From: Jannaschia maritima
GTDB lineage: Bacteria; Pseudomonadota; Alphaproteobacteria; Rhodobacterales; Rhodobacteraceae
Direction of reading: 5' to 3'
Assembly: GCF_030973515.1 (NCBI RefSeq)
Contig: NZ_JARGZA010000001.1
Coordinates: 248,001-312,000, forward strand
Length of the DNA stretch: 64,000 nt
The position numbers and the translations under genes were made by a program. A model generated the notes under the pieces. The model was not told where the DNA came from, made no database searches, and was given only the letters and a program-made list of their open reading frames with translations. Shown here in pieces: positions 43,617 through 52,912 of this stretch (the stretch's first letter is position 1; the number at the start of each line of letters is the position of its first letter).

Positions 43617-44341
43617 TCCAGATCCTCAGCGACCGAACCACCCAGACCATCGGCGGCCCCCTGCAGGTCGGTCAGATGTTCGGCATCGATCGCGGGGAAG
43701 ACCACCTCGTCGCCGGCCCGCAGGGCGATGGGGGGATCCCTGTCCTGCCGGAAGCACCCGAAGGCCGTCAAACCGACCTGACGCCAACCCGTCGGCGAGG
43801 ACGTGCCGAACAGGACCAACTGACGAACGGCGACCACAAGGGCCCCTTCCGGCACGCGCGGGGTCAGGTCGCTCCGTCGTGGCAGGTCCCATTCGGGCGG
43901 CAGGGTCCCCAGATACGGCATGCCGGGCACGAAACCCAAGGCCAGCACGCGAACCCGGGTCGTGGACAGTGCCGCGACCGCATCCGGAACGGACAGTCCG
44001 GCCAGGGCGGCGGCTTCCTCGATCTCGGGCGCGGCATCGCCATCGTAGCAGCAGGGAATGCGCCACAGGCGTCGCGGCGGCAACGGGACGGCCTGCCAAT
44101 CGCGATCCGCCAGACGCCGTTCCAATGCCGACAGCACCGCATCCGCGCCGCGGGGATCGTCCATCCGCACGAGGACGGATCCCAGCGACGATGCCGTCTC
44201 GGCCACGTTGTCGGGCGGATCGGTCAGCAGGCCCGCGCGGAACGCCAGGCACGCGCGGTTCGCCCCGTCGTCCAGCCGATCGGCGAAGCGAACCAGCCAC
44301 GCGGCCTCGCCCAACGGTTCGATGCGCGGGAAGTCGGTCAT
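43613..44341 (-). CDS. pxpB: 5-oxoprolinase subunit B (KipI-like)
   Basis: A 242-residue allophanate-hydrolase-subunit-1 family protein. It shows IEPLGEAAWLVRFAD at the N-terminus, then the KipI core IPCCYDGDAAPEIEEAAALAGLS, and VLALGFVPGMPYLGTLPPEWDLPRR with ALVVAVRQLVLF. It forms a complex with PxpC that carries the ATP-dependent step. Start at MTDFPRIEP; the ribosome-binding site is weak. It is the first gene of the pxpBCA operon, so its promoter lies in or before the divergent DUF2478 gap. Confidence 0.93.
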   Translation of the reverse strand: MTDFPRIEPLGEAAWLVRFADRLDDGANRACLAFRAGLLTDPPDNVAETASSLGSVLVRMDDPRGADAVLSALERRLADRDWQAVPLPPRRLWRIPCCYDGDAAPEIEEAAALAGLSVPDAVAALSTTRVRVLALGFVPGMPYLGTLPPEWDLPRRSDLTPRVPEGALVVAVRQLVLFGTSSPTGWRQVGLTAFGCFRQDRDPPIALRAGDEVVFPAIDAEHLTDLQGAADGLGGSVAEDLE

Positions 44342-44417
44342 GCCAGCCGGTGTCCCAGGCACGTCCCGAGCCGTCAAGCCGCCTGGACGCCGCCCGCGCA
44401 CCGCGTCAAACGAAGGC

Positions 44418-44951
44418 ATGCGACTGGCCTGGACCAAGACCGAAGGGCGCGGCGACCTGGACCCGCTGCTGTACGACGTGGCCCGCGACCTGCAGGCCCA
44501 TGGCCTGCGGCTGGCGGGCGTCGTCCAGGTCAACGTCGAGCGGCCCGGCTCGGAACGGTGCGACATGGATGCGATCGTGCTGCCGAACGGCCCGACCTTC
44601 CGCATCAGTCAGAGCCTGGGCGCCGCATCGCGCGGGTGCCGGTTGGACCCCAGGGGGCTGGAGGCGGCCGTGGGCACGACGATGGCCCGGCTGGAGGACG
44701 GGGCCGATCTGCTGATCGTCAACAAGTTCGGCAAGCAGGAGGCGCTGGGCCGGGGCTTCCGTCCCGCCATCGCGGCGGCGCTGGAACGGGGGACCGACGT
44801 CCTCGTCGGGGTCAATTCCCTGAACCTGGGTGCCCTACGCGCCTTCTCGGACGGGGTGGGGACCGCCCTGCCGCCGGATCGGGACGTCCTCGTCGCATGG
44901 GCGCGGCCCGACCGTTCGGATGATGCCTCTGGGTCGCAGGGGGCTGGTTGA
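44418..44951 (+). CDS. DUF2478 family protein
   Basis: A 177-residue protein resembling the DUF2478 group, which is related to nucleotide-binding THEP1-like proteins and often occurs near molybdate transport genes. Recognisable parts: LLYDVARDLQAHGLRLAGVVQVN, ISQSLGAASRGCRLDPRGLEAA, DLLIVNKFGKQEALGRGFRP, and VLVGVNSLNLGALRAF. No Walker A motif is present, so it is probably not an ATPase itself. It is divergent from pxpB, and its stop overlaps a TTG that could start the next gene. Confidence 0.75.
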   Translation: MRLAWTKTEGRGDLDPLLYDVARDLQAHGLRLAGVVQVNVERPGSERCDMDAIVLPNGPTFRISQSLGAASRGCRLDPRGLEAAVGTTMARLEDGADLLIVNKFGKQEALGRGFRPAIAAALERGTDVLVGVNSLNLGALRAFSDGVGTALPPDRDVLVAWARPDRSDDASGSQGAG

Positions 44952-45001
44952 CGGCGTACCTCCCTTGCGGGCCGATCCCCACCCCCCCTAGATCGCGCCT
45001 G

Positions 45002-45679
45002 ATGGACACGCTCCGCAATCGCCTGGCCCTGGTGGTCTGGCCAATGCTGCTCGCCGGCCTGATGCTCGGAATGTGGTTGACGCCCTGGCAGGGCTGGGTC
45101 GAACCGCTGGAGCGTTGGCTGGCGGACCACACCCGTATCGGCTGGCTGGTCTATCTGGCGCTCTACGTCGTGGTCGTCGCATTGCCCCTGCCAGCCGCCG
45201 CAATGAGCGTCGTGGGGGGCTTGGCGTTCGGATGGTGGGGCATCCCGCTCGCGTTGCTCGGATCGTTGCTGGGCGCATTGGGACCCTGGTGGGCGACGCG
45301 GCGCTTCTTGCGGGACCCCGTGATGGCGAGGCTGGGGGGACCGCGGGTTCGGGCCGCGGACGCCATGGTGCGGGATGATGCGCTCGTCTTCGTCACCCTG
45401 CTGCGGCTGACGCCCATCCTTCCGTTCACGGTGCAGAACTATCTGCTCGGGTTGACCTCGGTCCGGCTGATCCCCTTTGCGATCGCCACGATCGCGGGCC
45501 TGGCACCCAGCACCGTGGCCCTCGTCTGGATCGGCGAATTGGGCAGCTTGACCTTCACGGGCGCGACGGCGGGCCAGATCCTGTCGCTCGTCGCCGGTCT
45601 CGGGGTGTTCGCCGCGTTCCTGGCTTGGGCGATCTGGCGGGCGATAGCGCGCCTGAGGTCGGCTGGGTTCCACGCCTGA
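45002..45679 (+). CDS. TVP38/TMEM64 (DedA-like) membrane protein
   Basis: A 225-residue inner-membrane protein of the VTT/SNARE-associated family. Helices are seen at LALVVWPMLLAGLMLGMWL, WLVYLALYVVVVALPLPAAA and others. The domain core is GGLAFGWWGIPLALLGSLLGALGPWWATRRFL and LLRLTPILPFTVQNYLLGLTSVRLIPF. Such proteins are thought to move phospholipids or lipid carriers. The ATG is preferred over a TTG 18 codons upstream that overlaps the previous stop. Confidence 0.85.
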   Translation: MDTLRNRLALVVWPMLLAGLMLGMWLTPWQGWVEPLERWLADHTRIGWLVYLALYVVVVALPLPAAAMSVVGGLAFGWWGIPLALLGSLLGALGPWWATRRFLRDPVMARLGGPRVRAADAMVRDDALVFVTLLRLTPILPFTVQNYLLGLTSVRLIPFAIATIAGLAPSTVALVWIGELGSLTFTGATAGQILSLVAGLGVFAAFLAWAIWRAIARLRSAGFHA

Positions 45680-45752
45680 CGGGATGCGCAAGGTTCGGGT
45701 CGCGCTCGGAAGCCCATCGCCTCAGATGCAAGGGATCATATCGGAGCCGACC

Positions 45753-46220
45753 ATGACCTTCCGCATCGAAGCCCTGTCCCCCGAACCCTTCGCGCATCTG
45801 TTCCTATGCGACGACGACACGCTGCGCCGCCATCGGGCGCGGCGGATGGTGGTCGACGCCAATCCCGGCACCCCGTGCCGCGTCAGCCTGGAGGACGCGC
45901 AGGTCGGCGAAACGGTGGTCCTCGTCAATCATACGCACTTGACCCCCGGCTCCCCCTACCATGGGACACATGCGATCTTCGTCCGCGAAGGCGTCGCGCA
46001 GGCCCACCCGGCGCCGGGCGTCGTGCCTGACGTGATCCGGTCCCGCCTCATATCGCTGCGGGCATTCGACGCCGACGGCATGATGACGTCGGCGGACGTC
46101 GCTGACGGCGACGGGGTGGCGGAACGCCTCGATGCGACGTTTGCCGATCCTTCCGTCGTTCACGTGGACCTGCACAACGCGAAACCCGGTTGCTTCGCAG
46201 CACGCGCCGTCCGGGCCTGA
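45753..46220 (+). CDS. DUF1203 family protein
   Basis: A 155-residue protein matching the DUF1203 pattern. It has AHLFLCDDDTLRRHRARRMVVDANPGTPCRVSLEDAQVGE in outline, LVNHTHLTPGSPYHGTHAIFV, and a terminal HVDLHNAKPGCFAARA. The conserved Cys and His residues could support a small enzymatic or binding role, but none is established. The ATG at MTFRIEAL is chosen; an in-frame ATG nine codons upstream exists. Confidence 0.83.
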   Translation: MTFRIEALSPEPFAHLFLCDDDTLRRHRARRMVVDANPGTPCRVSLEDAQVGETVVLVNHTHLTPGSPYHGTHAIFVREGVAQAHPAPGVVPDVIRSRLISLRAFDADGMMTSADVADGDGVAERLDATFADPSVVHVDLHNAKPGCFAARAVRA

Positions 46221-46274
46221 CGACCCGGTGGGCGGGTGTAAGGCGACGTCGAACTGGCGTCACCCGCGCCCGCG

Positions 46275-47234
46275 TCACATCCCCTTGCATTCCGGGATAG
46301 GGGTCTCCAGCGTTCCATCATCCAGCCACTGCAGCAGGTTACGGACCGTCAGATCTCCCATCGCCTGCCGCGTCTGCACCGTGGCGGATCCGACATGCGG
46401 CGTCAGGACCACCCGATCAGTCATGTCCTTCAGCGCTTGAGGTATCTTCGGCTCCGCCTCGAACACGTCCAGACCGGCATAGCCCAGGCGTCCGGTCCGC
46501 AAGGCTTCGATCAACGCGGTCTCGTCCACGGTCGATCCGCGGGACACGTTGATCAGGCAGCCATCCGAACCCAGGGCGTCCAGCACCCCCGCATCGACGA
46601 TGTGATGTGTTTCCGGTCCCCCGGGGGTGATGACGATCAGTACGTCGACCGCCCCCGCCAGCGCTGTGGGGCTATCGTGGTAGGTGAAGGGCACGTCCTT
46701 CCTCGACCGGGCGTGATAATGGATCTCCGCCCGGAAGGCGGCCGCCATGTCGGCGATGGTCTGGCCGATGCGGCCCAGGCCCAGGATGCCCACCTTGCGT
46801 TCCATGGGCGAGCGGGTGAGCGGGAACTCCCCGTCCTCCCAGGCACCGCCACGGGCGTGGGCATCGGCCGCGATCAGGCCGCGGTAGCAAGCCAGCCACA
46901 GCAGGATGGCCGTGACCGCCACCTCGTCGTTCAGGACGTTCGGCGTGTGGGAGATCAGGATGCCCCGCGCCGTCAGCCCCTCCACGTCGATCGCATCGTA
47001 GCCGACCCCGTAGGAGGACACGGCCTTCAGGTTCGGGCATGCCGCCGCGACGTCGTCGGGCACGCCGTAATGGCCGTTCGTCAGGACGGCCGCGATGTCC
47101 TGCCCCCGCTCGGCGAGAAAGCCGCTGCGATCGTCCCGATCCAGGAGGGGAAGCAGTTCGAACCGGTCCGCGAGCATGTCGCGCATGCGGTCCGTGATGG
47201 TCCCGATCTGCAGGAGCGCGATCCGATCAACCAT
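46275..47234 (-). CDS. D-2-hydroxyacid dehydrogenase (glyoxylate reductase type)
   Basis: A 319-residue NAD(P)-dependent dehydrogenase. The Rossmann motif is GILGLGRIGQTIADMAAAF; the catalytic set is Arg in LINVSRGSTVDETAL, Glu in GYAGLDVFEAEP and His in VVLTPHVGSAT. It is closest to the hydroxypyruvate/glyoxylate reductase group. It is the last gene of a three-gene operon with an FAH-type hydrolase (8-bp overlap) and a sugar-acid dehydratase, so it may reduce an alpha-keto acid made in that pathway, or oxidise a hydroxyacid entering it. Confidence 0.9.
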   Translation of the reverse strand: MVDRIALLQIGTITDRMRDMLADRFELLPLLDRDDRSGFLAERGQDIAAVLTNGHYGVPDDVAAACPNLKAVSSYGVGYDAIDVEGLTARGILISHTPNVLNDEVAVTAILLWLACYRGLIAADAHARGGAWEDGEFPLTRSPMERKVGILGLGRIGQTIADMAAAFRAEIHYHARSRKDVPFTYHDSPTALAGAVDVLIVITPGGPETHHIVDAGVLDALGSDGCLINVSRGSTVDETALIEALRTGRLGYAGLDVFEAEPKIPQALKDMTDRVVLTPHVGSATVQTRQAMGDLTVRNLLQWLDDGTLETPIPECKGM

Positions 47235-48072
47235 CGGCGCGCACCGTCTGGCGCTGCTCGCCCAAGCCATCGATGCCCAGGGTCATCACGTCGCCGGCCT
47301 TCAAGTAGCGCTCGGGGGCCATGCCCATGCCGACGCCGGGAGGGGTGCCTGTGCTGATGACGTCACCTGGATGCAGCGTGAACATCTGGCTTAGGTGACT
47401 GATGCATTGGGCCACGGTGAAGATCATCGTGTCGGTGTTTCCCGTCTGCATCCGCTCGCCGTTGACGTCCAGCCACATGCCCAGCTTCTGCACGTCGGCG
47501 ATCTCGTCCTTCGTCACGAGCCAGGGTCCGGTGGGCCCGAACGTGTCGCAGGACTTCCCCTTCGTCCACTGACCCGAGCGCTTCCGCTGGAAGGTCCGTT
47601 CGGACACGTCGTTGCAGACACAGAACCCCGCAACGTGGTCCAGCGCCTCGGCTTCGGACACGTACTTGCACCGCTCGCCGATCACGACGCCCAGCTCGAC
47701 CTCCCAGTCCGACGTCTCCGACCCGCGGGGCAGCACGACGTCGTCGAACGCTCCGCCCATCGCGGACGTCGCCTTCATGAACAGCACCGGGTGATCGGGT
47801 ATCGCGGATCCCGTCTCCGCCGCATGGTCCGAGAAGTTCAGGCCGATGCACATGAACTTGCCGGTGCCGCCGACGCAGGGGCCGAACCGCACCTCGCCTT
47901 CCACCTTGGGCAGCGCCATGGGGTCGAGCTTCGACAGGATCTCCAGGGACTTGGCCGACAGCGCTTCCGCCGCGATGTCGGCGACCTCGTCCGACAGGTC
48001 GCGCAGATCGCCGTTGTGGTCGATCATTCCGGGCTTCTCGGCCCCCGGTTCGCCGAAGCGCACGAGCTTCAT
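47227..48072 (-). CDS. Fumarylacetoacetate-hydrolase-family protein
   Basis: A 281-residue FAH-type hydrolase. Metal ligands are visible: Glu in DWEVELGVVIG and DVSER, with MCIGLNFSDHAAE and the VLFMKATSA motif before them. The size and order resemble 2,4-diketo-3-deoxy-sugar-acid hydrolases (fuconate/rhamnonate pathways), which cleave to pyruvate plus a hydroxyacid. GGGAG is 8 nt before the ATG. It sits 43 bp after the dehydratase and overlaps the D-2-hydroxyacid dehydrogenase gene. The substrate assignment is inference from context. Confidence 0.88.
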   Translation of the reverse strand: MKLVRFGEPGAEKPGMIDHNGDLRDLSDEVADIAAEALSAKSLEILSKLDPMALPKVEGEVRFGPCVGGTGKFMCIGLNFSDHAAETGSAIPDHPVLFMKATSAMGGAFDDVVLPRGSETSDWEVELGVVIGERCKYVSEAEALDHVAGFCVCNDVSERTFQRKRSGQWTKGKSCDTFGPTGPWLVTKDEIADVQKLGMWLDVNGERMQTGNTDTMIFTVAQCISHLSQMFTLHPGDVISTGTPPGVGMGMAPERYLKAGDVMTLGIDGLGEQRQTVRADG

Positions 48073-48115
48073 GATGTATCTCCCTGTTTTCGTTCGCTGG
48101 ACGACCCGAAGGGCG

Positions 48116-49888
48116 TCAATGGTTGTCGCGCGGCAGCCGGCCTGCCACCCCGCGGTAGGCATCCGCGCCGCGCAGGGTCATGCCCTTGGACAGCGGCTCG
48201 ACCCGTTCGCGGAAGATCTCCTGCCAGGGGGTCTGGCTTTCGGGGGCGAACGGATGGTCCGGCAGGGCAGCGCGGCGCGCGTCGAGCTCGGCAGCGTCGA
48301 CCAGCATGTCCGCGGTGCCGGCCTTCAGGTCGATGCGGATCCGGTCCCCCGTCCGCACCAGCGCGAGCCCGCCGCCCGCCGCCGCTTCCGGCGAGGCGTT
48401 CAGGATCGACGGCGACCCGGACGTGCCCGATTGCCGCCCGTCCCCGATGCAGGGCAGCGCATGGATGTCCCGTTTCAGCAGGTAGGCGGGGGGACGCATG
48501 TTAACGACCTCCGCCGCGCCGGGATAGCCGATCGGCCCGGCACCCCGCATGATCAGGATGCAGTGTTCGTCCACCCCGAGGCTTTCGTCGTCGATCCGGT
48601 CGTGAAAGTCCTCCGGACCGTCGAACACCACCGCACGCCCCTCGAACGCCTGCGGGTCGTCGGGGTTCGAAAGGTATCGGTCCCGGAACTCCGCGCTGAT
48701 GACGGACGTCTTCATGATCGCCGAGTCGAACAGGTTGCCCGACAGGTTTAGGAACCCGGCCTCGTCCATCAGGGGCGCCGCGACCGATCTGATCACGTCG
48801 GGCAGCTGCGACCGCATCGCGCCGTAGTTCTCCCCCACCGTCACGCCGTTCACCGTTGGCGCGTCCGGGTGGGGCAGCATGTCCGCGGCCATCAGCTCGC
48901 CGATCACGGCGGGGACGCCGCCCGCGTGATAGTAATCCTCGCCCAGATACTGCCCCGCGGGCTGGAGGTTCACAAGCAGCGGCACGTGATGGCCCAGGCG
49001 CTGCCAGTCGTCGTTGGTCAACTCGATCCCCAGATGACGGGCGATCCCGTTCAGGTGGATCGGCGCGTTCGTGCTGCCGCCGATCGCGGAGTTGACGACG
49101 ACCGCGTTCTCGAACGCCTCCCGCGTCATGATGCCGGACGGCCGAATGTCCTGGTGCACCATCTCGACGATCCGCTGCCCCGTCTGATAGCTGACATGCC
49201 CCCGCTGTCGATACGGGGCCGGGATCGCCGCCGCTCCGGGCAGTTGCATCCCCAGCGCCTCGGCCAGGCTGTTCATCGTCGTGGCCGTGCCCATCGTGTT
49301 GCAATAGCCCACCGACGGCGTGCTGCTCGCCACGATCTCCATGAACCCGGCATCGTCGATCTCGCCCGCGGCATGCATCTCGCGCGCCTTCCAGACGATG
49401 GTGCCGCTGCCCGTCCGCTCCCCCTTGAACCAGCCGTTCAGCATGGGCCCCACGGACAGGGCGATCGCGGGGATGTCCACCGTGGCCGCCGCCATCAGCA
49501 GCGCGGGCGTGGTCTTGTCGCACCCGATCGTCAAGACGACCCCGTCCAGCGGATAGCCGTACAGCGTCTCGACCAGCGACAGGTAGGCGAGGTTGCGATC
49601 CAGCGACGCCGTCGGCCGCTTGCCCGTCTCCTGGATGGGATGGACCGGCACCTCCAACGGCACGCCGCCCGCCGCGATGATGCCGTCGCGGACCCGCTTC
49701 GCGAGTTCCAGATGATGCCGGTTGCAGGGGCTCAGGTCGCTGCCGGTCTGCGCGATGGCGATGATCGGCTTGTTGCCCTGCAGCTCCTCGCGCGTGATGC
49801 CGTAGTTGAGGTAGCGCTCCAAGTAGAGCGCGGTCATCTCGCGATTGTCCGGGTTGTCGAACCACTTCCGCGATCGAAGCTCGGCCAT
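48116..49888 (-). CDS. IlvD/EDD-type sugar-acid dehydratase
   Basis: A 590-residue [Fe-S] dehydratase. The three Cys ligands are Cys55 ([10 protein letters not shown]), Cys123 (IGCDKTTPA) and Cys196 ([15 protein letters not shown]), the arrangement in L-arabinonate/D-xylonate-type dehydratases. [16 protein letters not shown] and the C-terminal [16 protein letters not shown] are also family motifs. It converts an aldonic acid to a 2-keto-3-deoxy acid. It leads the operon dehydratase, FAH-type hydrolase, D-2-hydroxyacid dehydrogenase. The exact sugar is unresolved between arabinonate, fuconate, xylonate and similar acids. Confidence 0.92.
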   Translation of the reverse strand: MAELRSRKWFDNPDNREMTALYLERYLNYGITREELQGNKPIIAIAQTGSDLSPCNRHHLELAKRVRDGIIAAGGVPLEVPVHPIQETGKRPTASLDRNLAYLSLVETLYGYPLDGVVLTIGCDKTTPALLMAAATVDIPAIALSVGPMLNGWFKGERTGSGTIVWKAREMHAAGEIDDAGFMEIVASSTPSVGYCNTMGTATTMNSLAEALGMQLPGAAAIPAPYRQRGHVSYQTGQRIVEMVHQDIRPSGIMTREAFENAVVVNSAIGGSTNAPIHLNGIARHLGIELTNDDWQRLGHHVPLLVNLQPAGQYLGEDYYHAGGVPAVIGELMAADMLPHPDAPTVNGVTVGENYGAMRSQLPDVIRSVAAPLMDEAGFLNLSGNLFDSAIMKTSVISAEFRDRYLSNPDDPQAFEGRAVVFDGPEDFHDRIDDESLGVDEHCILIMRGAGPIGYPGAAEVVNMRPPAYLLKRDIHALPCIGDGRQSGTSGSPSILNASPEAAAGGGLALVRTGDRIRIDLKAGTADMLVDAAELDARRAALPDHPFAPESQTPWQEIFRERVEPLSKGMTLRGADAYRGVAGRLPRDNH

Positions 49889-50012
49889 GGCGTGATCCTC
49901 CCCGTTGCGCCGGTCCCGCTTCGGGTCGCCGCCCGAACGGCACGGCACCCTTTCGCCGGGACGAGGGGATGGCTAGGACATCCACGGCGCAGGCGCAAAC
50001 ACGGAGAATGCG
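49889..50012. promoter_or_regulatory. Divergent promoter region of the sugar-acid cluster
   Basis: A 124-bp divergent region between the dehydratase operon and the beta-hydroxyacid dehydrogenase gene. It must hold both promoters. No regulator gene lies in the cluster and no clear operator palindrome was recognised. Confidence 0.4.
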
Positions 50013-50882
50013 ATGACCGAACTGGCTCTGCTGGGAACCGGCCTGATGGGGGCGCCCATGGCGCGCAACCTCCTGCGAGCCGGGCATGCCGTGACGGTCT
50101 GGAACCGATCCTCGGGCAAGGCCCGCGCGCTCGAAGGGGACGGTGCGGTGGTCGCCGAAGACCCCGCCGTCGCCGTGGCGGGCAAGCCTGTCGTGATCTC
50201 GATGCTGTCCGACGGACCGGCCAGCGCGGCCGTGCAGGACACCGTGCGCGAGGCGTTCGCCGAAGGCGCGATCTGGGTCGAGATGGGGTCCATCAAGCCA
50301 TCCGAGGCCCGCGACCACGCCGACGCGCTCGCCCGCCGCGGCATCGGCTACGTGGACGCCCCCGTATCCGGCGGCACCAAGGGGGCGGAGGGCGCGACGC
50401 TGGCGATCATGGCGGGCGGCGATGCGGACGCGTTCGCGGCCGTCCGGGACGTGCTGGCGGCGATGGGCAACCCCGTCCATGTCGGTCCCGTCGGCGCGGG
50501 ACAGCTGGCGAAGCTGGCGAATCAGGCGATCGTCGCCTGCACAATCGGTGCGGTCGCCGAGGCGATGCTGCTGCTCGAACGCGGTGGCGCTAACCCCGCC
50601 GCCGTGCGGGCGGCCCTGAAGGGTGGGTTCGCCGATTCGACGATCCTGCAGCAGCATGGCGCGCGCATGACGGAGGGGGACTTCGTGCCAGGCGGGCTGA
50701 CCAAGTTCCAGATCAAGGACCTCGACAACGTGCTGGAGGAGGCGCGCGCCCACGCGCTGACCCTTCCCGCGGTGGAAGCGGTGAACGACCGGTTCAAGCA
50801 CCTGCGGGACGCGATGGACGGCGGCGACCTGGACCACTCCGCCCTGTTCCTCGAGTTGAAGGAGCGCAACGGGTTGACGTGA
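50013..50882 (+). CDS. Beta-hydroxyacid dehydrogenase (HIBADH/GarR-like)
   Basis: A 289-residue NAD(P)-dependent dehydrogenase of the 3-hydroxyisobutyrate / tartronate-semialdehyde reductase family. N-terminal GTGLMGAPMARNLLRAGH binds the cofactor, YVDAPVSGGTKGAEGATLAIMAGG is the substrate-site motif, and the catalytic Lys is in GAGQLAKLANQAIV. It is the first gene on the plus-strand arm and precedes a TRAP operon by 113 bp. It may act on a semialdehyde produced in the sugar-acid pathway. Confidence 0.92.
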   Translation: MTELALLGTGLMGAPMARNLLRAGHAVTVWNRSSGKARALEGDGAVVAEDPAVAVAGKPVVISMLSDGPASAAVQDTVREAFAEGAIWVEMGSIKPSEARDHADALARRGIGYVDAPVSGGTKGAEGATLAIMAGGDADAFAAVRDVLAAMGNPVHVGPVGAGQLAKLANQAIVACTIGAVAEAMLLLERGGANPAAVRAALKGGFADSTILQQHGARMTEGDFVPGGLTKFQIKDLDNVLEEARAHALTLPAVEAVNDRFKHLRDAMDGGDLDHSALFLELKERNGLT

Positions 50883-50995
50883 GAAAGGGCTTGGCATCCC
50901 CGATGGCCCACGCCTAGGCTTTCCGCGTCAGCGGAGGGGACGGCACCGGCAGGAGGGTCGGCGTCGGGATCATCCTCCGCGCACGGGAGGATACG

Positions 50996-52015
50996 ATGAG
51001 AAAGACCCTGACCGCGGCGCTGGCCGCGTCCACGCTGATGACCGGCGCCGCCATGGCCCAGGACAGCACGACCCTGCGCATCCAGACGCACTATGCTCCG
51101 GAAACGGTGTCCGGTCAGTTGGCGCAGGAGTTCTTCGACAAGGTCCAGACCATGTCGAACGGTGAGATCACGATCGAGCCGTTCTTCTCCGCCTCCGTCG
51201 TCGGCCCGACGGAAACGTTCGACGCCGCCGCCTCCGGCATCCTCGATTGCGACATGACGGGCGGCGCCTATCAGACCGGCAAGAACCCAGCCTTCCAGTT
51301 CGTCGGCGACATCATGGGCGGCTACGACACGCCCTACCAGCAGCTGTCGTGGCTCTACTACGGCGGTGGCCTCGAGGCCGCTCAGGACCTGTACAACCAG
51401 TACGACATGCAGCTGATCGGCTGGTGGGTCTACGGCCAGGAAAGCCTCGTCTCGACCGCGCCGCTCTCGGGCATCGACGATCTGCAGAACTGGAAGTTCC
51501 GCTCGCCCCCGGGGATGGAGACACGCATCTTCGAGAAGCTCGGCGCTTCGCCCATCGTGATGGACTTCACGGAGATCTTCACCGCGCTGGAAACCGGCAT
51601 CATCGACGGCGCCGACGCGTCGGGCATCGCCAACAACCAGGGGCTCGGGCTCTACGACATCGGCAAACACACAAACTATCCGGGCTTCCACTCGATGCCG
51701 TCGGACCACTTGGCCTGCAACAAGGCCGTCTGGGACGGCATGCCCGAACACCACCGCGCGATCATGAACACCGCGATGGAGAGCCTGGCGCTGCGCACGG
51801 CCCTGACGTTCGAGCAGAAGAATGCGGAAGCCGTCGCGAACCTGCGCGACGAGGGCGTGAACATCTACGAATGGTCGCCCGAGGACCTGCAGGCGTTCCG
51901 GGACGCCGCGCAATCCACATGGCCCGAGTTCGCCACCACGCCCGAGGCGGAAGCCTTGGTCGATGCGCATCTGACCTATCTCGACCAGCTGGGTCTGGTG
52001 TCCGACTCCAACTGA
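50996..52015 (+). CDS. TRAP substrate-binding protein (DctP type)
   Basis: A 339-residue periplasmic receptor. Its signal peptide ends near GAAMAQDS. The mature part has IQTHYAPETVSGQLAQEF, EPFFSASVVGPTETFDAAASG, KFRSPPGMETRIFEKLGA with the carboxylate-binding Arg, and FTALETGIIDGADASGIANN. This subgroup of TRAP receptors is annotated for mannitol/chloroaromatic-type or keto-acid substrates; here sugar-acid context makes an organic acid likely. GGGAGGATACG precedes the ATG. Confidence 0.93.
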   Translation: MRKTLTAALAASTLMTGAAMAQDSTTLRIQTHYAPETVSGQLAQEFFDKVQTMSNGEITIEPFFSASVVGPTETFDAAASGILDCDMTGGAYQTGKNPAFQFVGDIMGGYDTPYQQLSWLYYGGGLEAAQDLYNQYDMQLIGWWVYGQESLVSTAPLSGIDDLQNWKFRSPPGMETRIFEKLGASPIVMDFTEIFTALETGIIDGADASGIANNQGLGLYDIGKHTNYPGFHSMPSDHLACNKAVWDGMPEHHRAIMNTAMESLALRTALTFEQKNAEAVANLRDEGVNIYEWSPEDLQAFRDAAQSTWPEFATTPEAEALVDAHLTYLDQLGLVSDSN

Positions 52016-52086
52016 CCGCCCGACGGGCGATCGGGACGGGCCCTTCGCCGGGCCCGTCCGCAACCAGGGGCACGGAAGGATCCGAC

Positions 52087-52911
52087 ATGACCGAAGTGCA
52101 TCAGGTCCCGCGGACGGAGCCCGTCGTCCGGCCAGTCGAATGGATCGTGCCCCTCCTCTTCATCCTCGTCTTCGGATGGGTCGTCTGGAACGGTCCGGCC
52201 TATCTGATCACGCTGCCGGGCGACGAACGCACCGAAGCCGCGCTGCTGCGCCGCTATGGTTCGCCGCAGGTCCTGGACTGGATCGCCCTCGTGGTGGCGC
52301 CGCTGATCTTCGCGTGGGGCGTGGCCACGGTCCGCCGCGCATCGATGGAATGGGAGGACTTCTCGGTCGGGGACCGGTTGTCCGTCTTCATCGGCCGCAT
52401 CGCCATGATGCTGATCGCCATCCTCGTGGGCGTCATGTTCTACGAGGTCATCCTGCGCTACGCGTTCGAGGCCCCGACCCTGTGGGCCAACGAGATGTCG
52501 CTGTGGCTGGCGGTGTTCATCTTCCTCTTGTCCGGTCTCTACGCGATGCAGCAGCGCAGCCACATCCGGATCTACCTTCTCTACGACGTGTGTCCGCGCT
52601 GGGTGCAGCGGACGTTCGACATCGTCTCCACACTCCTGATCGTCGCCTTCGCCTTCTTCCTGTTCTATGGCGGCTACGGCGAGGCGGCGGCCAAGTTCGC
52701 CCGCTGGGAAACGTTCGGCACCGCCTTCGATCCGCCGATCCCGGCCACGATGAAGTCGATGGTGCTGATCGTCGTCACGCTGGTGGCGTTGCAGGCCATC
52801 GCGAACCTGATCCGCGACTGGAACCGCGACCCCGGCATCCACACGGCCGCCGACGACATCGACGAGGACGAGTTGCGCCGCTTGCGCGAACAGGTCGGGG
52901 AAGGACGCTGA
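52087..52911 (+). CDS. TRAP small permease, long form
   Basis: A 274-residue membrane protein, about 100 residues longer than usual DctQ proteins. An N-terminal extension with two extra helices (WIVPLLFILVFGWVVW and WIALVVAPLIFAWGV) precedes the DctQ core IGRIAMMLIAILVGVMFYEVILRYAFEAPTLWANEMSLW. The long form pairs with the enlarged large permease that starts 1 bp later. It probably belongs to the same atypical TRAP subfamily. Confidence 0.88.
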   Translation: MTEVHQVPRTEPVVRPVEWIVPLLFILVFGWVVWNGPAYLITLPGDERTEAALLRRYGSPQVLDWIALVVAPLIFAWGVATVRRASMEWEDFSVGDRLSVFIGRIAMMLIAILVGVMFYEVILRYAFEAPTLWANEMSLWLAVFIFLLSGLYAMQQRSHIRIYLLYDVCPRWVQRTFDIVSTLLIVAFAFFLFYGGYGEAAAKFARWETFGTAFDPPIPATMKSMVLIVVTLVALQAIANLIRDWNRDPGIHTAADDIDEDELRRLREQVGEGR

Positions 52912-52912
52912 C

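Noticed and set aside
46221..46274. Terminator between DUF1203 and the D-2-hydroxyacid dehydrogenase
   Set aside because: There are GGCGGGTG/CACCCGCGCC arms, but they are imperfect, the loop is long and no U-tract follows.
47395..48504. Long open frame on the plus strand opposite FAH-type and dehydratase genes
   Set aside because: It is antisense to two well-supported genes, rich in Arg, Pro and His, with no domain; a GC-bias artefact.
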